Shown: positions 41,801 through 51,291, numbered from the stretch's first letter. The stretch is DNA of 64,000 nt from Cellulomonas flavigena DSM 20109 (GCF_000092865.1 NC_014151.1:868001-932000), one strand, 5' to 3'. Notes: a model not told the origin generated them from the sequence alone. Translations and numbers: made by a program.

Positions 41801-41804
41801 GACC

Positions 41805-42470
41805 TCACGCCTCCGGCGCGACCGCCGCGACGGGGTGCCAGCCGTCGGGCGTCGCGACGGCCGTCACCGTCACGTCGTGCCCCTCGCGCGGGACCTGCTC
41901 CAGGACCTCGTCCTCGTGCACCAGCGCGATCACCGGGACGCCCGGGCGCACGTGCGTCAGCACCCGGTCGTACCACCCGCCGCCCTGCCCGAGGCGCCCG
42001 CCCGTGGCGTCGACGGCGAGCGCCGGCACGAGGACGACGTCCGCGTGGCCGACCGCCTCCGCGCCCAGCGGGTCGCCGCTCGGCTCCGGCGGGCGCCCCG
42101 GTGCCCGCTCGCGCAGGTCGTCGGCGCCCGCGTACTCGGCCCAGTCCCGCTGCAGCCCCGTGCCCAGCACCGGCAGCAGGAGGCGGACGCCACGCGCGGC
42201 GAGCTCCTCGATCAGCGGCCCGGTGCCGGGCTCGCCGGGCCGCGACGCGTAGACGCTGACGCAGCGGGCGTCGGCGACCGCCGGGATCGTGAGGACCACC
42301 TCGGCGAGGCGGTCCGCGACCTCCGCCCGCCGCCGTGCCGAGCGGTGCGCACGTCGTGCCCGCACCTGGCGGCGCAGCCGGTCCTTCTCCTCCGCGGCGT
42401 CGCGGGGCCGCGACCGCTGGGCCGCCGTCTCCTCATGGGCGTGCCAGGGGGGCTGGGCGGCGGCGCTCAT
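41805..42470 (-). CDS. 5-formyltetrahydrofolate cyclo-ligase
   Basis: 221 residues. Converts 5-formyl-THF to 5,10-methenyl-THF with ATP. The N-terminal basic helix (EEKDRLRRQVRARRAHRS) and the ATP/substrate motif GGRLGQGGGWYDRVL, with LVPALAVDATG before it, are diagnostic. The order with glp, rimJ and glpR divergent beside it is the one known from mycobacteria and corynebacteria. ATG at 42470. Confidence 0.93.
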   Translation of the reverse strand: MSAAAQPPWHAHEETAAQRSRPRDAAEEKDRLRRQVRARRAHRSARRRAEVADRLAEVVLTIPAVADARCVSVYASRPGEPGTGPLIEELAARGVRLLLPVLGTGLQRDWAEYAGADDLRERAPGRPPEPSGDPLGAEAVGHADVVLVPALAVDATGGRLGQGGGWYDRVLTHVRPGVPVIALVHEDEVLEQVPREGHDVTVTAVATPDGWHPVAAVAPEA

Positions 42471-42593
42471 GGCACCAGTGTGGCAAACGTGACGCCCACC
42501 TCGGGGGTGACGCCGGCACGGGCGTCGTGCCGAGCACACGGCCCCGGGGCGCGGCGACCTCGTCGCCCGGCCCGCAGCGGGCACAATGCGCGC

Positions 42594-43838
42594 ATGAGAT
42601 CGGTCCAGGAGCACCTCGCCGCCGTGCTCGGCGCCGCCGGCCCGGTCCCGCCGCTCGACGTGGTGCTGCACGACGCGTCGGGCTGCATCCTCGCGGCGGA
42701 CGTCGTGTCGCCCGTCGACGTGCCGGCCGTGCCGGTCGCGGCGCGTGACGGCTACGCGGTCGTCGCGCAGGACACCGTCACGACCGGCGGTGCGGGCCCG
42801 GGGCTGCCCGTCGCGCACGACCTGCACGCCGGCAGCCCGGCGGGTCTGCGGCACGTGCGCGGCACCGCGGTCCGGGTCGCGTCCGGAGCCCCGCTGCCGC
42901 TGGGAGCCGACGCCGTCGTCCCGGTCGAGGAGACGGACCGCGGCCAGGCGCGCGTCGCGTTCCAGCGCGCCGTGGGCGTCGGGCAGCACGTGCGGGGCGC
43001 AGGTGCCGACGTGCGCGCGGGGGACGTCGTGCTGACCGCCGGCACGCGCCTGGGCGCCAGGCAGATCGCGCTCGCCGCGACCATGGGCCGTGGTCGGCTC
43101 CCCGTGCACCCGACGCCGCGCGTCGTGCTGATGTCGGTGGGGGACGAGCTCGTCGAGCCGACCACGGCGGCCCGGCCCGGCACGGTCTTCGAGGTCGACG
43201 GGCACGCGCTCGAGGCCGCGGTCCGCGATGCCGGGGCGACGCCGGTGCGCGTCGGCGTCGTGCCGGACGACCACGCGGCCCTGCGCGAGGCGCTCGAGGA
43301 CCAGCTCGTGCGGGCCGACCTGCTCGTGCTCACCGGCGGGCTCTCGGAGCTCGCGCGCGACACCGTCAAGGACGTGCTGGCGCCGCTGGGGTCCGTGCGG
43401 CTCGACCAGGTCGCGATGACCCCGGGCCTGCGCCAGGGGTTCGGCGTCGTCGGGGCGCTCGGGCTGGACGCGGCGGGCGACGGCGGGCGCACGGTGCCGC
43501 TGTTCGCGCTCCAGGGGCACCCCGTGGCGGCGCAGGTGTCGTTCGAGGTGTTCGTGCGGCCCGCGCTGCGTGCGATGGCCGGTCACGCCGAGCTCTTCCG
43601 TCCGTCGGTCGCCGCGGTGGCGACCCAGGGGTGGGTGTCACCCCCCGGGCTGCGGCAGTTCGTGCCGGCGACGGTGCTCGGCTCGCCCGACGAGGGGTAC
43701 CGTGCGACCCCGGTCGGTGACCCCGCCGCCCCGTCGACGGCCGGCCTGGCGCAGGCCAACGCGCTCGCGGTGGTGGGGGAGCAGGACCGGACGGTGCACC
43801 CCGGCGACGTCGTGCACTGCCTGGTGCTGGAGGGATGA
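42594..43838 (+). CDS. glp: MoeA/gephyrin-like protein, probable Glp
   Basis: 414 residues of the MoeA fold: VPVAARDGYAVVA (usual MDGYA), ASGAPLPLGADAVVPVEE, the domain III loop VGDELVEP and LQGHPVAAQVSFEVFVRP. No other molybdenum-cofactor gene is near; the neighbours rimJ and glpR match the corynebacterial glp locus, where this gephyrin-like protein binds FtsZ and the membrane receptor GlpR in cell division and polar growth. The active-site region differs from canonical MoeA (GHP for GNP), fitting a structural role. Apparently leaderless with CACAAT 6 bp upstream. A true molybdotransferase is the alternative. Confidence 0.82.
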   Translation: MRSVQEHLAAVLGAAGPVPPLDVVLHDASGCILAADVVSPVDVPAVPVAARDGYAVVAQDTVTTGGAGPGLPVAHDLHAGSPAGLRHVRGTAVRVASGAPLPLGADAVVPVEETDRGQARVAFQRAVGVGQHVRGAGADVRAGDVVLTAGTRLGARQIALAATMGRGRLPVHPTPRVVLMSVGDELVEPTTAARPGTVFEVDGHALEAAVRDAGATPVRVGVVPDDHAALREALEDQLVRADLLVLTGGLSELARDTVKDVLAPLGSVRLDQVAMTPGLRQGFGVVGALGLDAAGDGGRTVPLFALQGHPVAAQVSFEVFVRPALRAMAGHAELFRPSVAAVATQGWVSPPGLRQFVPATVLGSPDEGYRATPVGDPAAPSTAGLAQANALAVVGEQDRTVHPGDVVHCLVLEG

Positions 43839-43881
43839 GCCGGCGGGCCGCGGCCCGCGGCCGCGGACGGAGGAGATGACG

Positions 43882-44484
43882 GTGGCTGTCGGGTGGCCGG
43901 TCGAGCTGGTCGACGGTGACGTGCGCCTGCGCCCGTTGCGCCGTCGCGACGCGGACGCGTGGATGGCGCTGCGCGGGCGCAACCTCGCGTGGCTCGAGCG
44001 GTGGGACGCGACGAGCCCCGAGCCGGTGCGAGGGCCGCGGCCGACGTTCGGGCAGTTCGTGCGGGCCCTGTCCGCGCAGGCGCGCGAGGGATCGGCCCTG
44101 CCGTTCGCGATCCAGTGGCAGGACGCGCTCGTGGGGCAGCTCACCGTGTCGTCGATCCAGTACGGGTCGCTGCGCTCGGCCGCGATCGGCTACTGGGTGT
44201 CGCAGCACGTCGCGGGGCAGGGGATCACGCCGACCGCGGTGGCGCTGGCCACGGACCACTGCTTCAACGTGCTGGGCCTGCACCGCGTCGAGGTCAACAT
44301 CCGGCCCGAGAACGGTCCGTCGCTGCGTGTCGTCGAGAAGCTCGGGTTCCGCGACGAGGGTCTGCGCGAGCGCTACCTGCACATCCAGGGCCGCTGGTGC
44401 GACCACCGGACGTTCGCGCTCACGGTCGAGGACGTGCCCGAGGGGCTGGTCGAGCGGTGGCAGCGCCGCCGCATGCGGCTGTGA
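43882..44484 (+). CDS. rimJ: RimJ-like GNAT N-acetyltransferase
   Basis: 200 residues of the RimJ/RimL group, which acetylates protein N-termini (RimJ: ribosomal S5). Motifs: VRLRPLRRRDADAWMALR at the start, AIGYWVSQHVAGQGITPTAVALATDH for acetyl-CoA binding, and HRVEVNIRPENGPSLRVVEKLGFRDEGLRERYLHIQGRWCDH. GTG at 43882 is preferred: the GGAGGAG at 43869-43875 is well spaced from it, while an in-frame ATG at 43876 directly abuts it. Lies 43 bp after glp, in the same transcript. Confidence 0.88.
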   Translation: MAVGWPVELVDGDVRLRPLRRRDADAWMALRGRNLAWLERWDATSPEPVRGPRPTFGQFVRALSAQAREGSALPFAIQWQDALVGQLTVSSIQYGSLRSAAIGYWVSQHVAGQGITPTAVALATDHCFNVLGLHRVEVNIRPENGPSLRVVEKLGFRDEGLRERYLHIQGRWCDHRTFALTVEDVPEGLVERWQRRRMRL

Positions 44485-44578
44485 CGCGGGGCGCATAGCA
44501 CCGCACCTGAGGGGGACGTCGACGCGACACGCCGCGTCGTTGCGCCGTCGTGGCCCGCGCGCCCCCTACCGTCGTGAC

Positions 44579-45754
44579 GTGAATGGACTCGCAGGCCTCG
44601 TGGCGCTCGCGCTCGTGGGCCTGTGGGCGGCGTATCTGGTGCCGCACCACCTGCGGCATCGTCAACGGTTGCTGGAGGCACGGGCCGACGACCGGTTCTC
44701 CGCGGGTCTGCGCGTCGTCGCGGTGGCGAGCAGCACGCGCCGCCGGCTGGGACGCCAGGCCGCGGCGGCCGGGATGTGGGGACCGAGCACGACGGCACTG
44801 CTGACCCCGGGGACGGGGGTGCCGGCCACGTACGCCGGCACGCTGACAGGAGGTACCACCGTGGACCGACCGCACGCCACGCCCGAGCGCATCTCCGCCG
44901 AGGCCGCGCGACGTCTCGCGCAGGCCCGCGCGGCCCGTGCCGCGGCCGCCGCGCGCCGTGGTGCCGCCGCGCGCCGCCGGGGGCTGCTCGCAGCGCTCCT
45001 CGTCGTCGCGTCCGTCGTCGGCTGGACCGTCGCCGGCGTCGCCGCCACGGTGACGTGGGTCGCCGGGGCGGTCCCGACGGTGCTCGTCGCGTCCGTCGTC
45101 GTGCTCGGACGCCGTGCGGTGCTGGCCGGCCACGTCGCCGACGCGGAGTGGGCCGCCACCATCGAGCGCGAGGAGCGGCTCGCTGCGCGCCCGCGCACCG
45201 GAGCGACGCCCGCCGTGCGCACGGCCCGGACGGCCGCGGTGCCGGCCCGCCGCCCGCGCACGGGTGCGACGCCGGTGGTGCACGAGACCGACGCGGAGCC
45301 GCCGGTGCCGCTCGTCACGGGTCGCGCCGTGCGCCCGTCGGACGACGCCACCGAGGTCTTCGAGCGCATCGTCGAGGACCGTGGCGAGTCGACCGGTCCC
45401 GCGCGGCACGCGACGGGTGCGGTGCCGGTCGTGCGGAAGGCGAAGGACGCTGCCGCTCCCGCCGCCGAGAGGCCTGCGGGCGCGACGGACGACGACGCCG
45501 AGCGCGACGACGAGTGGTCGCCCGTCCCCGTCCCGCGCCCGACGTACGCGATGAAGGCCCCGGCGCCGCGCCGCGAGCCCGCGCCGCTCTCGGAGTCCGA
45601 CGTCGAGGCGTCCACCGCCCGCCGGCCCGCGGACGCGCCGGGCGACGAGACGCCCGCTGCGAAGGTCGAGACGTCCGTCGAGCCGTCGGTCGAGACGACC
45701 GGGTCCATCGACCTCAACGCGGTCCTGGCGCGCCGGCGAGCTGCCGGCCAGTGA
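44579..45754 (+). CDS. glpR: GlpR-like membrane receptor of the gephyrin-like protein
   Basis: 391 residues. One N-terminal membrane helix (GLVALALVGLWAAYLVPHHL), a basic cytosolic stretch, then a helix pair (about 135-185), then about 200 disordered residues with TGATPAV, TGATPVV and TGAVPVV repeats, acidic clusters, and a final SIDLNAVLARRR. Position after glp and rimJ and the topology match GlpR, which recruits Glp through a linear cytoplasmic motif. Leaderless: TACCGT ends 6 bp before the GTG. Identification is by synteny and build, since disordered regions diverge fast. Confidence 0.75.
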   Translation: MNGLAGLVALALVGLWAAYLVPHHLRHRQRLLEARADDRFSAGLRVVAVASSTRRRLGRQAAAAGMWGPSTTALLTPGTGVPATYAGTLTGGTTVDRPHATPERISAEAARRLAQARAARAAAAARRGAAARRRGLLAALLVVASVVGWTVAGVAATVTWVAGAVPTVLVASVVVLGRRAVLAGHVADAEWAATIEREERLAARPRTGATPAVRTARTAAVPARRPRTGATPVVHETDAEPPVPLVTGRAVRPSDDATEVFERIVEDRGESTGPARHATGAVPVVRKAKDAAAPAAERPAGATDDDAERDDEWSPVPVPRPTYAMKAPAPRREPAPLSESDVEASTARRPADAPGDETPAAKVETSVEPSVETTGSIDLNAVLARRRAAGQ

Positions 45755-45761
45755 CCTCTCC

Positions 45762-45794
45762 CGGTGCGGTGCGCGTGTGACGCGCACCGCACCG
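45762..45794 (+). terminator. terminator after glpR
   Basis: Perfect 14-bp stem (45762-45775/45781-45794), 5-nt loop. Confidence 0.75.
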
Positions 45795-45855
45795 CGCACC
45801 CCCGGTCACGGTTTTCGTCACCGGGTGCGGGGGTGCTAGTGTGATGCCGCTTCAA

Positions 45856-45930
<75 letters not shown>

Positions 45931-45937
45931 GCACGAC

Positions 45938-45970
45938 GAACAGGCCGGGCCCTCAGGGCCCGGCCTGTTC
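45938..45970 (+). terminator. terminator after tRNA-Ala
   Basis: Perfect 15-bp stem (45938-45952/45956-45970) with a 3-nt loop. Confidence 0.8.
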
Positions 45971-46123
45971 TGCGTCGACAGGCATGCAAGGCCGCTCGCC
46001 CCCGACCCGGTCTGAACCGGTGCGGGTCCGGGCCGCGACGTGAGGGCGAACCCTCCGCGAACGTCCGGTTCGTGTGACCGGACTCACCCGGTCGGGCGAC
46101 GCGATCCCTCCTACAGTCGACGC

Positions 46124-47503
46124 ATGAACGGACTCGCGCTCGCCCAGCAGAAGATGCGTGACGGTGGGGTCGCGGCCACGGCCGTCGACGTGTTCACCCG
46201 GTTCTACGGACTCCTGGAGTCCGGGAGCACGGGACTCGTGCGGGAGGCGGACGTCGAGCCGCTCGCCGACGTCCCGCACCTCGACGACCTGAGGACCGAC
46301 GACGCGGCCGGCGCCGAGGCGCTCGCGCGCACGGCTGTCGTCAAGCTCAACGGCGGCCTCGGGACGTCGATGGGCATGGATCGCGCCAAGTCGCTGCTGC
46401 CGGTGCGCGGCGGCCGCACGTTCCTCGACGTCATCGCCGACCAGGTCCTCGCGGCCCGCGCCGCGACGGGTGCACGCCTGCCGCTCGTCCTCATGAACTC
46501 GTTCCGTACGCGCGACGACTCCCTCGCGGCGCTCGCGTCGCACCCCGAGCTGGCCGTCGACGGGGTGCCCATGGACTTCCTGCAGAACCGTGAGCCCAAG
46601 CTCCTCGTCGACGGCCTGACGCCCGTGACGTGGGAGGCCGACCCCACGCTCGAGTGGTGCCCGCCCGGCCACGGCGACCTCTACACCGCCCTGTACGCGT
46701 CCGGGGTCCTCGACGCCCTGCTGGCCGCCGGGTTCCGGTACGCGTCGGTCTCGAACTCCGACAACCTCGGCGCCACCCCCGACGCGCGGGTCGCCGGCTG
46801 GTTCGCCGCCTCGGGCGCGCCGTTCGCGGCGGAGGTCGCGCGGCGCACGCCCGCCGACCGCAAGGGCGGGCACCTCGTCGTGCGGCGCTCCGACGGACGG
46901 ATCGTGCTGCGGGAGTCCGCGCAGACGGCCCCCGAGGACGCCGACGCCGCGGCCGACATCGCGACGCACCGGTACTTCAACACGAACAACCTGTGGCTGG
47001 ACCTCGAGGCGCTCTCCGCCGAGCTGGCCCGCACGGGCGGCGTGCTGGACCTGCCGCTCATCCGCAACGAGAAGAACGTCGACCCGACCGACAAGACGTC
47101 GCCGAAGGTCGTGCAGATCGAGTCCGCCATGGGCGCCGCGATCGAGGTGTTCGACGGCGCCGCCGTGCTGGAGGTCGGCCGCGAGCGCTTCCTCCCCGTG
47201 AAGACGACGAACGACCTGCTGGTGCTGCGCTCCGACGTGTACGACGAGGACGACGCGCACCGTCTGGTCGCGGCCGTCGAGGCGCCGTTCGTCGACCTCG
47301 ACCCGGCGCACTACGCGCTCGTCGGCGACTTCGACGCGCACGTGCCGCACGTGCCGTCGCTCCGGGAGGCGACGTCGCTGCGCGTGCGGGGCGACTGGAC
47401 GTTCGGCAGCGGCGTGCGGGTCGTCGGGGACGCGGTGGTCGAGGGCGACGGGGGAACGGTGCCGGACGGCGCGACGATCGACGCGGACGGACTGCACGCC
47501 TGA
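46124..47503 (+). CDS. UTP-glucose-1-phosphate uridylyltransferase, eukaryotic-type (UDPGP family)
   Basis: 459 residues making UDP-glucose for glycans and trehalose. The nucleotide loop LNGGLGTSMGMDRAKSLLPV and later EWCPPGHGDLYTALY, SNSDNLGA, FNTNNLWLDL and KTTNDLLVLRSDVY mark the UDPGP family rather than the bacterial GalU type. In mycobacteria a GalU gene occupies this neighbourhood, so this may be its replacement. Leaderless pattern: TACAGT (46112-46117) ends 6 bp before the ATG. Confidence 0.93.
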   Translation: MNGLALAQQKMRDGGVAATAVDVFTRFYGLLESGSTGLVREADVEPLADVPHLDDLRTDDAAGAEALARTAVVKLNGGLGTSMGMDRAKSLLPVRGGRTFLDVIADQVLAARAATGARLPLVLMNSFRTRDDSLAALASHPELAVDGVPMDFLQNREPKLLVDGLTPVTWEADPTLEWCPPGHGDLYTALYASGVLDALLAAGFRYASVSNSDNLGATPDARVAGWFAASGAPFAAEVARRTPADRKGGHLVVRRSDGRIVLRESAQTAPEDADAAADIATHRYFNTNNLWLDLEALSAELARTGGVLDLPLIRNEKNVDPTDKTSPKVVQIESAMGAAIEVFDGAAVLEVGRERFLPVKTTNDLLVLRSDVYDEDDAHRLVAAVEAPFVDLDPAHYALVGDFDAHVPHVPSLREATSLRVRGDWTFGSGVRVVGDAVVEGDGGTVPDGATIDADGLHA

Positions 47504-47536
47504 GCGGCCGCGCCGGAGCGGCGCGGCGGACGTGAC

Positions 47537-47570
47537 GAGGGCCGGCACCCCACCCGGGGTGCCGGCCCTC
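47537..47570. terminator. bidirectional terminator
   Basis: Perfect 15-bp stem (47537-47551/47556-47570), 4-nt loop, between convergent genes. Confidence 0.8.
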
Positions 47571-47581
47571 GCGCGTGGCCG

Positions 47582-47848
47582 TCAGCGACGCCGGCCCGCA
47601 TACCCCGCGTAGAGCGAGACGAACAGCGCGGCGAGCGCCACCTGGATGACCACCTCGAGCACGTCGGGCCCGTCCGTGGTGTCCCAGCCGAACAGCGAGG
47701 CCAGCCACGTACCGATGAGGGCCGCGACGATACCGATGAGGATCGTCGCGATGATCGAGATCTTCTGGCGGCCGCGCACGACCAGGCGGCCGAGTGCGCC
47801 GATGATCGCGCCGACGACGATCGCGCTGATGATTCCGCCGATGCCCAT
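47582..47848 (-). CDS. GlsB/YeaQ/YmgE-family small membrane protein
   Basis: 88 residues, three glycine-rich hydrophobic helices: GIGGIISAIVVGAIIGALGRLV, KISIIATILIGIVAALIGTWLASLFGW, and VLEVVIQVALAALFVSLYAGY. The family (transglycosylase-associated protein) is often stress-induced; function unknown. ATG at 47848 after GAGGAG. Confidence 0.88.
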   Translation of the reverse strand: MGIGGIISAIVVGAIIGALGRLVVRGRQKISIIATILIGIVAALIGTWLASLFGWDTTDGPDVLEVVIQVALAALFVSLYAGYAGRRR

Positions 47849-48036
47849 GTCACTCCTCAGGTCAGGACCGATGAATCGGTGCACCTGGAAACTAGGGCAG
47901 AGCGGGACGTCCCGCCTCTCGAGAGCCTCGGAGCGGCCTCGAAAGGAGGACCGATCACCCGAACCGGGCACACGGGCGCAGGTCCGGCGGGTAGGTTCGG
48001 CGGACACAGGAGCCGTCCGCCGCGTGAGGAGCTGGG

Positions 48037-49506
48037 GTGTCCGACGTCCTCGGGATCGTGCCCGCGCCGCTCGTCGTCGAGCCGGCGTCGCAGCCGCCGT
48101 TCGTCATCACCCGCTCGACCGTCGTCGTCGTCGACGCCGACGAGGAGCTGTTGCCGCTGGCGGTGCTCACGGCCGACCTGCTGGGCAGGCTCACCGGGCG
48201 GGCGGTCGAGATCCGGCACGCCGAGGCCGGCAGCCCGGGCGTGGTGCGGATGCGGCTCGCCGAGGACGTGCTGCCCGGGGTCGAGGCGTACCGCGTCGTG
48301 GTCGGCTCGGGCAGGGTGCTGCTCGAGGCGCGCAGCACGGAGGGGCTGGTCCACGCCGTCGTCACGCTGCGCCAGCTGCTGCGCGAGCGGCCCGACGGCT
48401 CCGTCGAGGTCGAGGCCGTGCGCGTCGAGGACGCCCCGCGGTACCCGTGGCGCGGGCTGTCCGTCGACGTCGCACGCCACTTCGTCAGCGTGCCGGACCT
48501 CAAGGTCGTCATCGGCCTCATGGGGCACTACAAGCTCAACGTGCTGCACCTGCACCTCACGGACGACCAGGGGTGGCGGCTCGACATGCCGTCGCGGCCC
48601 GAGCTGGTGCGGCGCTCGGCCGCGCGCTCGGTGGACGGTGACCCGGGGGGCTACTACTCGGCGGCGGACTGGGACGGGATCCTCGCGTTCGCGCGGGCCC
48701 GCGGCATCCGCGTCGTGCCGGAGATCGACGTGCCGGGGCACGTCAACGCCGCCCTGCACGCCTACAGCGAGCTCAACCCCGACGGGGAGCCCGCCGAGGA
48801 GTACCTCGGCACCGAGGTCGGGTTCTCCCGCCTGTACGACGACCTGCCTGCGACGCACGCGTTCCTCGCCGACGTCCTCGGGGACCTCGCCGAGATGACG
48901 CCGGGCGCCTACGTGCACATCGGCGGTGATGAGGTCCTCACGATGGAGCACGCCGAGTACGTGCGGCTCGTGCGGGCGGCGTCGGCCGCGGTCACGGCGC
49001 ACGGCAAGCGCGTCGTCGGGTGGCAGGAGATCGCGGCCGTGCCGGATCTGCCGGCCGGCACGGTGGTCCAGTACTGGGACATGCGCGTGGACCCCGAGCC
49101 GTTCGTCGCGGCGGCTGCGGCCGGCGCGCGGATCCTGCTGTCGCCGGGCGCGAAGGTCTACCTCGACATGCGGTACGAGCCGGGCTTCCCGCTGGGGCAG
49201 GAGTGGGCGGGCACGGTGGACCTGCGCGACGCCTACGAGTGGGAGCCTGCGACCCTCGTCGAGGGGCTGCCTCCCGAGGCCGTCGTCGGTGTGGGGGCGG
49301 CCGTGTGGACCGAGACGCTGCGGACGCTCGACGACCTGACGACCATGCTGCTGCCGCGGCTCGCGGCCGTCGCCGAGGTCGCGTGGAGCGCGCCCGCGCG
49401 GCGCGACTTCGACGACTTCGCGGAGCGGCTGCGCAGCCACGGGCGGCACTGGGACCGCATGGGCCTCGCGTGGCACCCGTCCCGGCAGGGTCGCTGGGAC
49501 GGGTGA
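48037..49506 (+). CDS. GH20 beta-N-acetylhexosaminidase
   Basis: 489 residues, no signal peptide, so probably cytosolic. N-terminal GH20b domain (about 1-140), then the catalytic barrel: YPWRGLSVDVARHFVSVPDLK, LNVLHLHLTDDQGWRL, VVPEIDVPGHVNAAL and the catalytic Asp-Glu pair in HIGGDEVLTMEH near residue 296; the polarising Tyr/Trp site VVQYWDMR follows. Removes terminal GlcNAc/GalNAc from chito-oligosaccharides or muropeptides. GTG at 48037 with GAGGAG upstream. Confidence 0.93.
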   Translation: MSDVLGIVPAPLVVEPASQPPFVITRSTVVVVDADEELLPLAVLTADLLGRLTGRAVEIRHAEAGSPGVVRMRLAEDVLPGVEAYRVVVGSGRVLLEARSTEGLVHAVVTLRQLLRERPDGSVEVEAVRVEDAPRYPWRGLSVDVARHFVSVPDLKVVIGLMGHYKLNVLHLHLTDDQGWRLDMPSRPELVRRSAARSVDGDPGGYYSAADWDGILAFARARGIRVVPEIDVPGHVNAALHAYSELNPDGEPAEEYLGTEVGFSRLYDDLPATHAFLADVLGDLAEMTPGAYVHIGGDEVLTMEHAEYVRLVRAASAAVTAHGKRVVGWQEIAAVPDLPAGTVVQYWDMRVDPEPFVAAAAAGARILLSPGAKVYLDMRYEPGFPLGQEWAGTVDLRDAYEWEPATLVEGLPPEAVVGVGAAVWTETLRTLDDLTTMLLPRLAAVAEVAWSAPARRDFDDFAERLRSHGRHWDRMGLAWHPSRQGRWDG

Positions 49507-49512
49507 GGCCGG

Positions 49513-51291
49513 TCAGATCCAGGTCGGCAGCCACATCCGGATGTGCCACTGCTGCCACGGGATCACGAACGCCGCCCACACCGGGTAGAAGAAGAACCCG
49601 AGGCCCACGACGGCCGCGACGAAGACGCCGACCACCGCGATCGTCCACCTGCGCGCCCGCCGGTCACGCTCCGTGCCGTCGTCGCCGATCGCGGGCCCGA
49701 CCAGCAGCCCCAGCACGTAGACGAGCGTCAGCACGACCCACGGCACGAAGGCCACCGAGTAGAACGTGAAGATCGTGCGGTGCGCGTACAGGAACCACGG
49801 CGCCCACCCGGCGAGCAGGCCGGACAGCACCGCGCCGGCCCGCCAGTCGCGGTAGCGCACGAGCCAGAACAGCGCGACGAGGATCGCGGCGGTGCCCGCC
49901 CACCAGATCAGCGGGTTGCCGACGGCGAGGATCGCCTGCGAGCACGAGTCGGCGCCGCACGCCGTCTGCGCGGCCTCGCCCGTGAGCCCCGAGACCTCGG
50001 GCGGGTAGTGGAAGGACGTCGGGCGCCACTGCACGATCCAGCCGAGCGGCCCGGCGGCGTAGCCGTGCGGGGTCTCCAGGCCGTTGTGGAAGCTCCACAT
50101 GCCCTGGTGGTACGACCACAGGGAACGCAGCGCCGGCGGCAGCCACTGGACGCCCTGGCCCGGGTTGTTCGCCGCCCACTGCCGGTCCCACCCGCCCTGG
50201 GTCGCGAACCAGCCGGACCACGACGCGAGGTACGTCAGGGCGGCGGTCGGGACCATGACGAGGAACGCGACGACGGCGTCCTTGACCAGCGCCGCGACGG
50301 CCCAGGGCCGCACGCCGGCACGGCGCCGCGCCGTCGCGTCCCACACGACCGTCATGACGCCGAACACCGCGAGGAAGTACATGCCCGACCACTTGGTGCC
50401 GATGGCCATGCCCAGCAGCACGCCGGCCGCGAGACGCCACCACCGGAACCCGAGGCCGGGCCCCCAGCCCAGCGGGCCACCCGCGTCCAGCAGGGCGGCC
50501 GTGCGGACCGCCAGCCGGCGTCTGGCCTGCTCCCGGTCGAGGAGCAGGCACCCGAAGGCCGCGAGCGCGAAGAACATGAGGAACGGGTCGAGCAGCGAGA
50601 TCCGCGAGTGCACGATCGCCTGGCCGTCGACCGCGAGGAACAGCCCGGCGGTGGTGCCCAGGGCCGTCGACGCGAACATCCGGCGCGCGATCCGCGCGAT
50701 CATCAGCACCGCGAGGGTGCCGCACACGGCCGCGGCCAGGCGCCACGCGGCGGAGCTCTCGACCCCACCGCCGAGGCGGATGCCCAGCGCGATCATCCAC
50801 TTGCCCAGGGGCGGGTGGACGACGTACTCGGGCTTGGACGGGTCGAGCATGCTGACGTCGCCGGCCTCGAAGCGCGGGTTGGGCTCCTGGCCCCACTCGG
50901 CCTCGTACCCGTGCATCAGCATCGAGTAGGCCTGCTTGACGTAGTACGTCTCGTCGAACACGAGGCGGTGCGGGCGCCCCAGGTCCCACAGCCGCAGGAA
51001 CCCGGCCAGCGCGGTGACGGCCAGCGGCCACAGCCAGCCGTGCAGGCGGGCGCGCGGCGTCGCGTCGAGCGCGAGCGCACCGGCGCCGAGCAGGCGGCGC
51101 AGCAGGCGCGGCTCGTGCGGCTCGACGTCCTGCGCGGCGGCGGGGCTGGTCGGCTCGGGCGCGGGGGTGCTCGGGGCGTCCTCGCCCGCGGGCCTGTCCC
51201 CGGTGGGGGGCGGCAGCGTGCCCGCGCCCGTGTGGTGGGGCGCGGAGTGCCCGGTGGGCTGGCGCTCGGTGTCGTCTCCGTCGGTCGGCAC
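49513..51291 (-). CDS. protein O-mannosyltransferase (PMT, GT39)
   Basis: 592 residues with about 11-12 membrane helices. Transfers mannose from polyprenyl-phosphate-mannose to Ser/Thr of exported proteins. The catalytic Asp-Glu in the first extracytoplasmic loop is visible (RLVFDETYYVKQAYSM), as are YVVHPPLGKWMIALGIRL and the PMT_4TMC region (YHQGMWSFHNGLETPHGY; SFHYPPEVSG). A disordered Pro-rich cytosolic start of about 75 residues precedes. GTG at 51291; TACGAT lies 6 bp upstream on that strand, leaderless. Divergent from rsmI, an order common in actinobacteria. Confidence 0.92.
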   Translation of the reverse strand: MPTDGDDTERQPTGHSAPHHTGAGTLPPPTGDRPAGEDAPSTPAPEPTSPAAAQDVEPHEPRLLRRLLGAGALALDATPRARLHGWLWPLAVTALAGFLRLWDLGRPHRLVFDETYYVKQAYSMLMHGYEAEWGQEPNPRFEAGDVSMLDPSKPEYVVHPPLGKWMIALGIRLGGGVESSAAWRLAAAVCGTLAVLMIARIARRMFASTALGTTAGLFLAVDGQAIVHSRISLLDPFLMFFALAAFGCLLLDREQARRRLAVRTAALLDAGGPLGWGPGLGFRWWRLAAGVLLGMAIGTKWSGMYFLAVFGVMTVVWDATARRRAGVRPWAVAALVKDAVVAFLVMVPTAALTYLASWSGWFATQGGWDRQWAANNPGQGVQWLPPALRSLWSYHQGMWSFHNGLETPHGYAAGPLGWIVQWRPTSFHYPPEVSGLTGEAAQTACGADSCSQAILAVGNPLIWWAGTAAILVALFWLVRYRDWRAGAVLSGLLAGWAPWFLYAHRTIFTFYSVAFVPWVVLTLVYVLGLLVGPAIGDDGTERDRRARRWTIAVVGVFVAAVVGLGFFFYPVWAAFVIPWQQWHIRMWLPTWI

